Notes under the pieces: model-generated
What the model was told of the DNA's origin: nothing
Databases searched by the model: none
What the model saw: only the letters and a program-made list of their open reading frames with translations
Shown here: piece after piece, positions 1 to 8,486 of the stretch
Position numbering within the stretch: position 1 is the stretch's first letter
How the letters are laid out: each line of letters starts with the position of its first letter
From: Pseudooceanicola sp.
Lineage (GTDB): Bacteria > Pseudomonadota > Alphaproteobacteria > Rhodobacterales > Rhodobacteraceae
Direction of reading: 5' to 3'
Length of the DNA: 64,000 bases
Assembly: GCA_002709085.1 (NCBI GenBank)
Contig: PAPR01000025.1
Location: 1-64,000, forward strand
Made by a program: the position numbers and the translations under genes

Positions 1-126
1 AAAGAGGCCGGGTGCACCTGGGCCTGGCTCGGCTCCGATCCCGACAGCGACACGGCCCTGCCGTTTTATCACGCACTCGGCCTGCCGTTCCAGACGATCC
101 AGTACACTGAGTTTGATCTGAGCTGA
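1..126 (+). CDS. GNAT-family acetyltransferase, C-terminal fragment
   Basis: The reading frame is open from base 1 to a TGA at 124-126, so only the last 41 residues of a gene starting outside the window are seen. The tail has Ala-Leu-Pro-Phe-Tyr-His-Ala-Leu-Gly followed by a Tyr-Thr-Glu-Phe-Asp-Leu end. This resembles the terminal helix and strand of GNAT N-acetyltransferases, especially AAC(3)-I-like members (pattern ALxFYxxLG...hFD). The substrate cannot be told from this fragment. The gap to alr (about 190 bp) suggests separate transcription. The family call is inference from a short motif. Confidence 0.5.
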   Translation, partial: KEAGCTWAWLGSDPDSDTALPFYHALGLPFQTIQYTEFDLS

Positions 127-313
127 GTAATACCCGGCGCCGAAATAGCTGCGCGCGCGCGGCACGATGCCGCCTCGTCAGCGCCGCTCTCCAAGGCACC
201 ACTGTCTCCTGAGGCGCCGGCTGCCACCATCCCCCGACATCCGATCCGGCGAGAGTATTCCGACGCGGCAATTCCCCTTGCACGCCAAGGTCGCTGCGGT
301 CAAAAGGCTGGGC

Positions 314-1357
314 ATGAGTACCGCACGCCTTACCGTCGACCTCGACGCGCTCGTTTCCAACTGGCGCTCCCTGGATGCCGCTTCTGACAACCGCACCGAG
401 ACGGGGGCGGTGGTCAAGGCAAATGCCTATGGCGTGGGGATTCAACCCGTCGCCCGTGCGCTGGCCAAGGCCGGCGTGAAACGCTACTTTGTCGCCGTCG
501 CCGAAGAGGGCGCGGCGGTACGAGAAGCCGCTGGCCCGAACGTCGAAATCAATGTTTTCTCGGGGCACATGCGCGGCGACACGGACATGATCGGGGACTT
601 GAACCTGATCCCGATGATCAATTCCATCGACCAGATGCTGCGCCACGTCGAGGCCCTGCCCGGCCACGACTTCGGCCTCCAGCTCGATACCGGGATGAAC
701 CGCCTCGGGATGGAGCCGGATGAATGGATGGCGGTGCGCGACTCCGCGCTCGACCTCAATCCGACGCTGATCATGTCCCACCTCGGCTGCGCGGACGAGC
801 CCGAGCATCCGATGAACCCCTATCAGTTGAACCTGTTCAACGAGCTGACCAGGGGCGTGAACGTCGCGCGTTCTCTGGCGGCAACCGGCGGTATCCTCCT
901 GGGCAAGGAATACCATCTCGACGTGACCCGCCCCGGCGTCGGCCTATACGGCGGCCTGCCCTTCGCGGATGCGACACCAGTCGTGCGGCTCGACCTGCCG
1001 GTGATCCAGACGCGCGAGGTTCCGGCCGGGGAAACGGTCGGCTATGGCTGCACCTGGGAGGCCTCCGAACCCACGGTGATCGCCACGGTCGCCGCCGGGT
1101 ACGCCGACGGCATCCACCGCCTGATGGGACCGCGCACCAGCCTTTACGCCGGTGACATCCCCTGCCCGATCCGCGGCCGCATCTCGATGGATCTGATCGG
1201 TGTCGATATCACGCATCTGGACGAAATTCCGCAGGGCCTGACGCTGCTGGGCCCACAGCAGACTGTGGACGTGATCGCGGGCAACGCAAAGACTATCGGC
1301 TACGAGGTGCTGACCTCACTCGGCGGGCGCATGGCGCGGCGCTACAAAGGGGGCTGA
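314..1357 (+). CDS. alr: Alanine racemase
   Basis: A cytoplasmic PLP enzyme interconverting L- and D-alanine for peptidoglycan synthesis. The product is 347 residues, slightly short for the family. The PLP lysine is K35 in [19 protein letters not shown] lies at about 125-132, and the catalytic tyrosine is probably Y244 in VGYG of the C-terminal beta domain, followed by AGYADG. The frame is open upstream to 167, but the conserved N-terminus ([17 protein letters not shown]) begins at the ATG at 314 and the upstream residues are Arg/Pro-rich without similarity, so 314 is used. The stop is 4 bp before mlaE, so the two may be cotranscribed. Confidence 0.93.
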   Translation: MSTARLTVDLDALVSNWRSLDAASDNRTETGAVVKANAYGVGIQPVARALAKAGVKRYFVAVAEEGAAVREAAGPNVEINVFSGHMRGDTDMIGDLNLIPMINSIDQMLRHVEALPGHDFGLQLDTGMNRLGMEPDEWMAVRDSALDLNPTLIMSHLGCADEPEHPMNPYQLNLFNELTRGVNVARSLAATGGILLGKEYHLDVTRPGVGLYGGLPFADATPVVRLDLPVIQTREVPAGETVGYGCTWEASEPTVIATVAAGYADGIHRLMGPRTSLYAGDIPCPIRGRISMDLIGVDITHLDEIPQGLTLLGPQQTVDVIAGNAKTIGYEVLTSLGGRMARRYKGG

Positions 1358-1361
1358 CCGC

Positions 1362-2138
1362 ATGTGGCGGCTTCTCGGGGGGATCGGTGCACCAGTGCTG
1401 GCCATCCTCGCCGCCATCGGCCGGGTCACGATCTTTGCCGGTCAGACACTGCGACACGTGGTACGCCCGCCGTTTTACGGGCGCGAATTTATGACCGCGC
1501 TGGCGCAAATCGGCTGGCTGTCCCTGCCCGTGGTCGGGTTGACAGCGCTCTTTACCGGCGGCGCGCTGGCCTTGCAGATATATGCTGGCGGCTCACGCTT
1601 TGACGCCGCGGCGGTGGTGCCCCAGATCGTCGCCATCGGCATGGTGCGCGAATTGGGACCGGTGCTGGTCGGTTTGATGATCGCGGCGCGCGTCACGTCT
1701 TCGATCGCCGCAGAAATCGCCACGATGAAAGTGACGGAGCAGATCGACGCCCTTGTCACCCTATCCACCCATCCGATGAAATACCTGACCGTGCCGCGCG
1801 TGCTGGCGGGGTTGATCACCGTGCCGTTTCTGGTCGGAGTGGGCGACATCATCGGCATCTTTGGCGGCTATCAGGTGGCGGTGCGCTCACTGGGATTCAA
1901 TTCGGCGACCTACCTGCAGAACACAGTCGATTTCCTGGAGCCGCTGGACATCGTCTCCTCCCTCGTTAAAGGCGCGGCGTTCGGCGGGATCGCGACCTTG
2001 ATGGGATGTTACTCAGGCATGTCTTCAGGGCGTGGGGCGCAGGGGGTTGGGCAGGCGACGAAATCCTCGGTCGAAGCGGCGGCGGTGCTGATCCTCGCGG
2101 CGAATTTCATCCTGACGGGGGTCTTCTTTTCGGTATGA
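1362..2138 (+). CDS. mlaE: MlaE-family ABC transporter permease
   Basis: Inner-membrane permease of the MlaE/YrbE family, which moves phospholipids between inner and outer membrane together with an MlaF ATPase and normally an MCE-domain MlaD protein. The product is 258 residues, the usual size. It has an N-terminal amphipathic segment, several membrane helices and the conserved central stretch IGMVRELGPVLVGLMIAARV followed by AAEIATMKVTEQIDAL, which is diagnostic for the family. The stop overlaps the mlaF start (ATGA at 2135-2138), implying translational coupling. No MCE gene is adjacent; the third gene is PqiA-like instead. Confidence 0.92.
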   Translation: MWRLLGGIGAPVLAILAAIGRVTIFAGQTLRHVVRPPFYGREFMTALAQIGWLSLPVVGLTALFTGGALALQIYAGGSRFDAAAVVPQIVAIGMVRELGPVLVGLMIAARVTSSIAAEIATMKVTEQIDALVTLSTHPMKYLTVPRVLAGLITVPFLVGVGDIIGIFGGYQVAVRSLGFNSATYLQNTVDFLEPLDIVSSLVKGAAFGGIATLMGCYSGMSSGRGAQGVGQATKSSVEAAAVLILAANFILTGVFFSV

Positions 2139-2881
2139 TCCGCTACATCGACGTTCACAAATCCTTTGGGTCCAATCATGTGCTGCGTGGCATGACGCTG
2201 GACGTCCCCCGGGGCGAGTCGATGGTGATCATCGGCGGCTCCGGCACCGGGAAATCGGTCGCGTTGAAAAGCGTGCTCGGCCTCGTGACGCCGGATGCAG
2301 GGCAAATCCTCGTCGATGGCAGACCGGCGGGAGCAGGGGATCGCGACGCCTTCCTCGCGCGGTTCGGGATGCTGTTTCAGGGTGGCGCGCTGTTCGATTC
2401 GCTCCCCGTCTGGCAGAACGTCGCCTTTCGCCTGATGCGAGGTGCGCTCAAGCGTCCCCGCAGCGAAGCCCGCGACATAGCGATCGAAAAGCTGCGCCGT
2501 GTCGGGCTAACCCCGGATGTCGCCGATCGACTGCCAGCGGAACTGTCGGGGGGCATGCAGAAACGGGTCGGGTTGGCGCGTGCGATCGCGGCAGAACCAG
2601 AGATCATCTTCTTTGACGAACCCACCACGGGCCTCGATCCGATCATGGCCGGAGTCATTAACGACCTGATCCGCGAGATCGTCGTCGAGATGGGCGCGAC
2701 GGCAATGACGATTACCCATGACATGAGTTCGGTGCGCGCGATTGCGGACCGGGTCGCGATGCTGCACGGAGGAAAAATTCGCTGGGCCGGTCCGGTCGCT
2801 GACATGGATCACTCGGGTGATCCCTACCTCGATCAGTTCATCCACGGGCGCGCCGAGGGTCCGATTGAAGCGGTTCGCTGA
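2135..2881 (+). CDS. mlaF: MlaF-family ABC transporter ATP-binding protein
   Basis: ATPase partner of the preceding permease in an outer-membrane lipid-asymmetry transporter. The 248-residue product has Walker A GGSGTGKS (34-41), a Q-loop MLFQ near 79-82, signature LSGGMQKR (about 137-144), Walker B IIFFDEPTTGLDP (157-169) and the switch His in ITHDM. LSGGMQKR in place of the usual LSGGQ is typical of MlaF. The frame is open from 2006, but homology begins with MIRYIDVHKSFG at 2135, which also gives an exact 4-base overlap with mlaE. Confidence 0.93.
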   Translation: MIRYIDVHKSFGSNHVLRGMTLDVPRGESMVIIGGSGTGKSVALKSVLGLVTPDAGQILVDGRPAGAGDRDAFLARFGMLFQGGALFDSLPVWQNVAFRLMRGALKRPRSEARDIAIEKLRRVGLTPDVADRLPAELSGGMQKRVGLARAIAAEPEIIFFDEPTTGLDPIMAGVINDLIREIVVEMGATAMTITHDMSSVRAIADRVAMLHGGKIRWAGPVADMDHSGDPYLDQFIHGRAEGPIEAVR

Positions 2882-2909
2882 GGCCGGAGGGCACGAGAGG
2901 AACGGATAG

Positions 2910-3347
2910 ATGCGGATCGCCTTTTACCTCAACCTTTCGCTTCTGGTGCTGTTTCCAATCGCATGGGCGGCACCGCTGGTGCGGGCCGGACTGCTGCCGC
3001 TTTTTGGACTAAAAGAAATCTCGGTCCTCTCGGGACTTGCCGCGTTATGGGAAACGGATCTCTTTCTGACCATCATCGTCGCCCTATTTGCTCTTGTCGC
3101 GCCGATTGCGAAAACCCTCGTTCTGACCCTTATCCTCGCAGGACGCGCGCCGACGCGTTGGCTGCCCACACTCGGCTGGATGGGCAAACTTGCGATGGCG
3201 GATGTCTTTCTGATCGCGCTCTACGTCACTTTGGCCAAGGGCATGGGAATCGGGCGTGTCGAAGTTGCATGGGGTCTTTACCTCTTTACCGCCTGCGTCC
3301 TCACCTCCCTCGCGATTTCGGTTTGGACGGCGCGAAAGACGACGTAA
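2910..3347 (+). CDS. PqiA-like paraquat-inducible membrane protein
   Basis: The 145-residue integral membrane protein has about four hydrophobic helices and matches one PqiA domain (N-terminal LNLSLLVLFPIAWAAPL, central APIAKTLVL, and WMGKLAMADVFLIALYV). PqiA-type proteins accompany MCE transporters in other bacteria, and here the gene lies 28 bp after mlaF with an AGAGGAA ribosome site about 7 nt before the ATG, so it probably belongs to the same lipid-transport operon. E. coli PqiA has two such domains; this is a single-domain form. Its exact role (gating, substrate delivery) is not known. Confidence 0.82.
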   Translation: MRIAFYLNLSLLVLFPIAWAAPLVRAGLLPLFGLKEISVLSGLAALWETDLFLTIIVALFALVAPIAKTLVLTLILAGRAPTRWLPTLGWMGKLAMADVFLIALYVTLAKGMGIGRVEVAWGLYLFTACVLTSLAISVWTARKTT

Positions 3348-3385
3348 ATCAACCGATTTTTGGGAACTTTCCTTGCGCTCAGGCG

Positions 3386-3411
3386 TAGACAGGCGGAATG
3401 TCGCTTATAAT
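3386..3411 (+). promoter_or_regulatory. Candidate promoter for the 3437 gene
   Basis: A perfect TATAAT lies at 3406-3411, rare in this GC-rich sequence. The nearest -35-like hexamer is TAGACA at 3386-3391 (5 of 6 to consensus) but the spacer is only 14 bp, so the -35 assignment is doubtful. A start of transcription near 3418 would leave a leader of about 20 nt and would exclude the upstream ATG at 3398 as a start codon. Confidence 0.45.
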
Positions 3412-3436
3412 GCGGCCGACAGCAGGAGCGGGGATC

Positions 3437-4225
3437 ATGAAACCTTCGACTTTCAACAAGACATCACTCTTGGTTCAATCCATTCTCCAGCCTATTGTTA
3501 TGGCTGCACTTATTATCGGGACCATCGGGGCGGTGATCGCGACAGGGCTGGCCTTTGCCGGTGAATTGCCGTGGCCGGGAATCGCGGTCGAGTACGGCGA
3601 AACGTCGGTTCAAATCGGGATGGCCCTGCAAATCGGCATGACGGTGTTCCTGATGATGCTTTGTGTTTTCTTGCCGACAACATGGCGCGTTCGCCGCCTG
3701 GAAAATTCGCATCGCCGGTTTGAGCTGAACATGGATGACGTAACGCGCGCCTATGCCGCCGCCCATGCCGGTGATCGCGCCGGGGTCTTCCAGTTGAAGC
3801 ATGAGTTCGATGCTGTACGTGAACGCATCCAATTTCTGCGCAACCATCCCGATCTGGGCGAGATGGAGCCGGGGATCCTCGAAATCGCCGCACAGATGAG
3901 CCAGGTCAGCAGCGAATTGGCCCGCGTCTACAGCGATGAAAAGATGTCGCGCGCCCGCGTCTTCCTAGATCAGCGTCAGCAGGAACTTGCGACCTTTGAA
4001 GAACGGATCGACCAGGCGACCGGCATCACCCGTGAGTTGGTGCATTGGGCGCGTCAGGTTGAGTTGGGTGAAGCCGTCGCACAAAGCCGGTTGGACCGTC
4101 TGCGCGAAGAAATGAGCAATGTGATGCCCACCCTCTTGCCCGCCGCTGCCCGCCCGGCGCAACTGCCCCGCCGTTACGTTGATCTGGCGAAATCCGAACC
4201 GGCAAATACGACACCGGCGGAATAA
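3437..4225 (+). CDS. Two-TM membrane protein with helical cytoplasmic region
   Basis: I do not recognise a named family. The 262-residue product has two hydrophobic segments (about 18-42 and 58-80) followed by Arg-rich WRVRRLENSHRRFE and a long, mostly helical, charged region with heptad-like stretches (about 105-235), ending in a Pro/Ala tail. This suggests an inner-membrane anchor with a cytoplasmic coiled coil. The ATG at 3437 is preferred because AGGAG lies 8 nt upstream and a TATAAT box sits at 3406-3411, downstream of the alternative ATG at 3398. A rho-independent terminator follows at 4258, so it is probably monocistronic. Confidence 0.75.
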   Translation: MKPSTFNKTSLLVQSILQPIVMAALIIGTIGAVIATGLAFAGELPWPGIAVEYGETSVQIGMALQIGMTVFLMMLCVFLPTTWRVRRLENSHRRFELNMDDVTRAYAAAHAGDRAGVFQLKHEFDAVRERIQFLRNHPDLGEMEPGILEIAAQMSQVSSELARVYSDEKMSRARVFLDQRQQELATFEERIDQATGITRELVHWARQVELGEAVAQSRLDRLREEMSNVMPTLLPAAARPAQLPRRYVDLAKSEPANTTPAE

Positions 4226-4257
4226 CGCGGCCACGTCCACGGCCGGCGTGAAACAAC

Positions 4258-4287
4258 AGGAAGCTCCGATCCGGGGGCTTCCTTTTT
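4258..4287 (+). terminator. Rho-independent terminator
   Basis: AGGAAGCTCC (4258-4267) pairs with GGGGCTTCCT (4274-4283, one T-G wobble) around a 6-nt loop, and the stem runs into a T tract (4283-4287). It lies 33 bp after the stop of the preceding plus-strand gene. Confidence 0.8.
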
Positions 4288-4360
4288 ACATGCTTCATAG
4301 CGCGCGACCGCACGACAGCCGGCATTGACCACTTCCCTGCCCTGCGGCACAAGCCGGGGC

Positions 4361-5725
4361 ATGGCCAAACCCCAAGTCTCTTTCACCTGCCAATCCTGCG
4401 CCGCCCGCTCCAACAAATGGGCAGGGCAATGCGACGCCTGCGGCGAATGGAACACCATTGTCGAGGAAACTCCGCTGTCCGCCGGACCCGGCAAGGCCTT
4501 GAAAGGCGCGCGCGGACGCAGGCTGACACTCACTGACCTCGCGACCAAAGAAGCGCCGCCGCCGCGCAGTTCCTCCGGCATGGACGAATTCGACCGCGTG
4601 CTCGGCGGCGGGCTGGTCCCTGCCTCGGCCATTCTGGTCGGCGGCGATCCGGGAATCGGCAAATCCACCCTGCTCTTGCAAGCAGCGGCAAGGTTCGCGA
4701 TGGCGGGGCTCAAGACGTTCTATATCTCGGGCGAGGAAGCCTCGGCGCAGGTCCGCCTGCGCGCGGCCCGACTGGGGCTGACGGATGCGCCGGTAAAACT
4801 CGCGACCGAAACCTCGCTGCGCGACATCATGACGACGCTGGACGAAGAGCGGCCCGACCTCGTCATCATCGATTCGATCCAGACCATGTGGTCGGACAAC
4901 GTGGAAAGCGCGCCCGGCTCTGTCTCCCAGGTTCGTGCCACGGCGCAAGAGCTGACCACCTTCGCCAAGCGGCGAGGATCAGCCGTTGTCCTCGTCGGCC
5001 ACGTCACCAAGGAAGGGCAGATCGCTGGTCCGCGCGTGGTCGAGCATATGGTCGATACCGTGCTCTATTTCGAGGGTGAGCGCGGGCACCAGTTCCGCAT
5101 CCTGCGCAGCGTCAAAAATCGCTTTGGCCCGGCGGACGAGATCGGTGTGTTCGAGATGACCGGCAGCGGGTTGGCCGAGGTCACGAATCCCTCGGCGCTG
5201 TTCCTGTCCGAACGTGGCAAGCCCGCACCGGGGTCCGTCGTCTTTGCCGGGATCGAGGGGACGCGCCCGGTTCTGGTGGAATTTCAGGCCCTTGTCGCCC
5301 CGACCCCGCATAGCCAGCCGCGCCGGACCGTCGTGGGCTGGGATGGCGGGCGGTTGGCGATGATCCTCGCCGTGCTGGAATCGCGCTGCGGCATCCCCTT
5401 CACGGGTCTCGACGTCTACCTCAACGTCGCAGGTGGTCTGAAGGTCAGCGAGCCGGCGGCGGATCTGGCGGTGGCCGCGGCGATCCTGTCAGCGCGCGAG
5501 GACGTCGCCCTGCCTGCGGACAGCGTGGTTTTCGGCGAAATCTCTCTTTCTGGCGCGCTTCGGCCCGTCGGACAGACCGAAAACAGGTTGAAAGAAGCGG
5601 CAAAACTTGGTTTCACGTCCGCAATAGCCCCGGCCGGTGGAAAAATCACCGGGCGAGAGGGCATGAGCCTGCGCGAAATGCCGGATTTGACGGCAGTTGT
5701 GGGCGAAGTATTCGGCGCAGGCTAG
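4361..5725 (+). CDS. radA: DNA repair protein RadA
   Basis: RecA-like ATPase that helps process recombination intermediates (branch migration). The 454-residue product has an N-terminal zinc finger with C10-x2-C13 and C24-x2-C27, Walker A GGDPGIGKS (about 94-102), the RadA-specific KNRFG motif, and a C-terminal Lon-protease-like domain. An in-frame TTG at 4325 would add 12 residues, but homology begins at MAKPQVSFTCQSC. cvpA follows 21 bp downstream, a spacing that suggests cotranscription; radA-cvpA-purF order is familiar in Rhodobacteraceae. Confidence 0.95.
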   Translation: MAKPQVSFTCQSCAARSNKWAGQCDACGEWNTIVEETPLSAGPGKALKGARGRRLTLTDLATKEAPPPRSSSGMDEFDRVLGGGLVPASAILVGGDPGIGKSTLLLQAAARFAMAGLKTFYISGEEASAQVRLRAARLGLTDAPVKLATETSLRDIMTTLDEERPDLVIIDSIQTMWSDNVESAPGSVSQVRATAQELTTFAKRRGSAVVLVGHVTKEGQIAGPRVVEHMVDTVLYFEGERGHQFRILRSVKNRFGPADEIGVFEMTGSGLAEVTNPSALFLSERGKPAPGSVVFAGIEGTRPVLVEFQALVAPTPHSQPRRTVVGWDGGRLAMILAVLESRCGIPFTGLDVYLNVAGGLKVSEPAADLAVAAAILSAREDVALPADSVVFGEISLSGALRPVGQTENRLKEAAKLGFTSAIAPAGGKITGREGMSLREMPDLTAVVGEVFGAG

Positions 5726-5746
5726 GCGCAACATAGGGACGAATGG

Positions 5747-6301
5747 ATGGAAGGTTTCACAGTCATCGACGCCGTTGTCGCGGTGGTCATCGTCCTTTCG
5801 GCGCTACTGGCCTATTCGCGGGGTCTGGTGCGCGAGGCGCTGGCCATCGGTGGCTGGATCGCGGCCGGTTTCCTGGCGTTTCTCTTCGCGCCGCAGGTGC
5901 AACCGCTGGTGAAAGAGGTCCCCTTCATCGGGCCGTTCATCTCGGACAATTGCGAGTTGTCGATGATTACCGCCTTCGCGGCTGTCTTTGCGGTCGTCCT
6001 TTTGATTGCATCGCTGTTCACACCGCTCTTTTCCTCGGTCGTACAGAGGTCCGCCCTTGGCGGGCTGGATCAGGCGCTCGGCTTTTTGTTCGGTGTGGCG
6101 CGCGGCCTGCTCTTGGTGGCGATCGCCTTCTTTGTCTACAACACGGTGTTTTCATCGCAGAGCACCCCTATGGTCGACAACAGCCGCTCGGCGCTGGTCT
6201 TTGGCCAATTGACCGGCAAGATCGAACAAGAAGACCCGCAGCTTGCCCTCGGGTGGGTGACGACCCAATATGAACAATTGATCGGCACCTGCGGTCAGTA
6301 A
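5747..6301 (+). CDS. cvpA: CvpA family membrane protein
   Basis: The 184-residue inner-membrane protein has four predicted helices and the CvpA signature: DAVVAVVIVLSALLAYSRG near the N-terminus and GLDQALGFLFGVARGLLLV near 100-120. CvpA was named for colicin V production and has been linked to envelope stress; its molecular function is unsettled. It sits just upstream of purF, the same order as in E. coli, where cvpA and purF share an operon. The C-terminus is a short soluble tail after the last helix. Confidence 0.88.
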   Translation: MEGFTVIDAVVAVVIVLSALLAYSRGLVREALAIGGWIAAGFLAFLFAPQVQPLVKEVPFIGPFISDNCELSMITAFAAVFAVVLLIASLFTPLFSSVVQRSALGGLDQALGFLFGVARGLLLVAIAFFVYNTVFSSQSTPMVDNSRSALVFGQLTGKIEQEDPQLALGWVTTQYEQLIGTCGQ

Positions 6302-6393
6302 CCAAAGGTCCGGGTCACGAATCATCCCGGCATCGCACAGCCGTGTGATCCTGTCGTGACACGGCCTGTCAAAGGTCCTATGAGGGCCGCAGG

Positions 6394-7926
6394 ATGCGCA
6401 TGGATTCGGAGCACGACTTGTCCCGCCAGACCTCGACCCCCCGGAAAGACCTTTTCGACCTACAAGAGAAATCCCTGCCGCAGCTGCTCTGGGATGACGA
6501 CAAGCTCCGGGAGGAGTGCGGTGTCTTTGGCGTTGTGGCCGTCGCGGACGCGGCAAGTTTTGTGGCCCTTGGCCTGCACGCGCTGCAACATCGCGGACAA
6601 GAAGCCGGCGGGATCGTCAGTCACGATCTTGAGCACGGTTTTAATTCTGCGCGTCAGCTGGGCTATGTGCGCGACAACTTCACCTCGGCCGATCTGATGG
6701 ACACCTTGCCGGGGCCGCTGGCCATCGGGCATGTGCGCTACTCCACCGCCGGCAGCAAGGGACAGACCGCAATCCGCGATGTGCAGCCGTTCTTTGGCGA
6801 ATTTGCCATGGGCGGCGCGGCGCTGGCCCATAATGGCAACATCACGAATGCGGATGCCCTGCGCAGAGAATTGATCGAACGCGGCGCGATCTTTCAAAGC
6901 TCGTCGGACAGCGAATGCATCATTCACCTGATGGCGCGGTCCCTGCAGCGCAATATTCCCGACCGGATGGAAGATGCGCTGCGCCGGGTCGAGGGTGCGT
7001 TTTCCGTTGTCGCCATGACCGAAGAAGAGCTGATCGGCGTGCGCGACCCGCTGGGCGTTCGCCCGCTGGTTCTGGGCAAGGTCGCGGATGGCTGGTGCCT
7101 CTCGTCCGAGACCTGTGCGCTCGATATCATCGGCGCGGAATTCGTGCGCGAGGTCGAACCGGGCGAGATGGTCGTGATCTCGGAGAAAGGCGTGGACAGC
7201 CGCTTTCCCTTCCGCAAGCGGAATTCGCGGTTCTGCATCTTTGAGCATGTCTATTTCTCCCGCCCCGATTCGATCATTGGCGGACGCTCGGTCTACGAAA
7301 CGCGTCGCCAGATCGGTGTCGAACTGGCGCGCGAAGCTCCGGTGGACGCCGACCTCGTCTGCCCCGTCCCCGACAGTGGGACACCGGCGGCGATCGGCTT
7401 CAGCCAGGAATCGGGCATCCCCTACGCCATGGGGATCATCCGCAACCAGTACATGGGCCGGACCTTCATCGAGCCGTCCGAGCAGATCCGCAACATGGGC
7501 GTGCGGCTCAAACTGAACGTGAACCGGGCGCTGATCCGCGGCAAGCGGGTGATCCTGGTCGATGACTCGGTCGTGCGCGGGACGACATCGCGCAAGATCA
7601 AGGAAATGATTCTCGATGCTGGCGCGGCGGAGGTGCATTTTCGCATCGCCTCTCCGCCGACCTCCTGGCCCTGCTTTTACGGTGTCGACACGCCGCAGCG
7701 TGAAAAGCTGCTGGCCGCCACGATGTCCGAAGAAGAGATGCGTGAACATTTGCACGTCGACAGCCTCAAGTTCATCTCGCTCGACGGGCTTTACCGCGCG
7801 GTCGGCGCGGCAGAGGGGCGCAATGCGGCCTGCCCGCAGTATTGCGACGCCTGTTTTTCCGGTGAATATCCCGTGGCCCCCTCGGATATGCTGGAAAAGG
7901 GCTTTGAGCTGAAGGCCGCCGAGTAG
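6394..7926 (+). CDS. purF: Amidophosphoribosyltransferase
   Basis: Catalyses the first committed step of purine synthesis, converting PRPP and glutamine to 5-phosphoribosylamine. The 510-residue product has a class II glutaminase domain with the nucleophile cysteine in EECGVFG and a C-terminal phosphoribosyltransferase domain with the PRPP loop VILVDDSVVRGTTSRK. CPQYCDAC near the C-terminus fits the B. subtilis-type form that carries a 4Fe-4S cluster and is matured by propeptide removal. The catalytic Cys is residue 42 if translation starts at 6394, an unusually long leader compared with 11 residues in B. subtilis; no internal ATG lies between residue 3 and the Cys. Confidence 0.95.
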   Translation: MRMDSEHDLSRQTSTPRKDLFDLQEKSLPQLLWDDDKLREECGVFGVVAVADAASFVALGLHALQHRGQEAGGIVSHDLEHGFNSARQLGYVRDNFTSADLMDTLPGPLAIGHVRYSTAGSKGQTAIRDVQPFFGEFAMGGAALAHNGNITNADALRRELIERGAIFQSSSDSECIIHLMARSLQRNIPDRMEDALRRVEGAFSVVAMTEEELIGVRDPLGVRPLVLGKVADGWCLSSETCALDIIGAEFVREVEPGEMVVISEKGVDSRFPFRKRNSRFCIFEHVYFSRPDSIIGGRSVYETRRQIGVELAREAPVDADLVCPVPDSGTPAAIGFSQESGIPYAMGIIRNQYMGRTFIEPSEQIRNMGVRLKLNVNRALIRGKRVILVDDSVVRGTTSRKIKEMILDAGAAEVHFRIASPPTSWPCFYGVDTPQREKLLAATMSEEEMREHLHVDSLKFISLDGLYRAVGAAEGRNAACPQYCDACFSGEYPVAPSDMLEKGFELKAAE

Positions 7927-8147
7927 GCGCAACGACGTCTCATCACTGTCTGGCGGTTGGTGGTGCAATCACGCCCCCGCGACCAGAAGCCGTCATAGGC
8001 CGAAGCGCGCCTGTTTCTGCGGCGCGAACGGCGATGCCTCGCGCATGATATGGCGGCGCCGCCAGCCCCACTTTCATTCCGGTTGCGACTGCTGCATCCC
8101 CTCGCCCTGCGCCCTCAATGGCGTTTTATGCGAGAAGGATTCCGAGA

Positions 8148-8429
8148 ATGCCAAACACCCCCGACGACCGCGCCAATTCAACGACGCCCGCGAACGTCGC
8201 AAAGATGGCAACGGAAGCTCAGGCGCTGGACCTGGGCGGTGTCGCTCTCTTGGGTACGATGGTCGAAACCACGGGACCAAAGGCCCTGTTGCGATTGGAA
8301 AACGGGACGGTTCGCAAGGTAGCACCCGGAGACCGGATCGGGATGGTTCGCGTCCGGGCTATCGGCGAAGGCATCGTGCAGATCACCAGTCTTGGCGCGG
8401 TGGAAACCCTGTCGATGCCCAACGGCTAG
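8148..8429 (+). CDS. Small PulC/GspC-like domain protein
   Basis: The 93-residue protein has a disordered N-terminus and then one compact domain (about 30-88) with the pattern LLGTMVETTGPKALLRLENGTVRKVAPGDRIG...VRAIGEGIVQI, resembling the homology region of type II secretion PulC/GspC and pilus PilP proteins. No membrane segment or signal peptide is seen and no secretion genes are near, so a secretion role is not supported. The ATG at 8148 is chosen because AAGGA lies 8 nt upstream; an ATG at 8118 has no such site. Confidence 0.65.
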   Translation: MPNTPDDRANSTTPANVAKMATEAQALDLGGVALLGTMVETTGPKALLRLENGTVRKVAPGDRIGMVRVRAIGEGIVQITSLGAVETLSMPNG

Positions 8430-8486
8430 GCCGGCCGGCGCCGCGAGGATCTTGACGGTTGCGTCCAAAGCGGCCAAACCCCCGCC

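Noticed and set aside
8051-8064. Perfect 14-bp GC palindrome TGGCGGCGCCGCCA
   Set aside because: Made only of GC-rich dyads common in this genome, far from a start codon, and with no associated promoter or repeat; likely chance.
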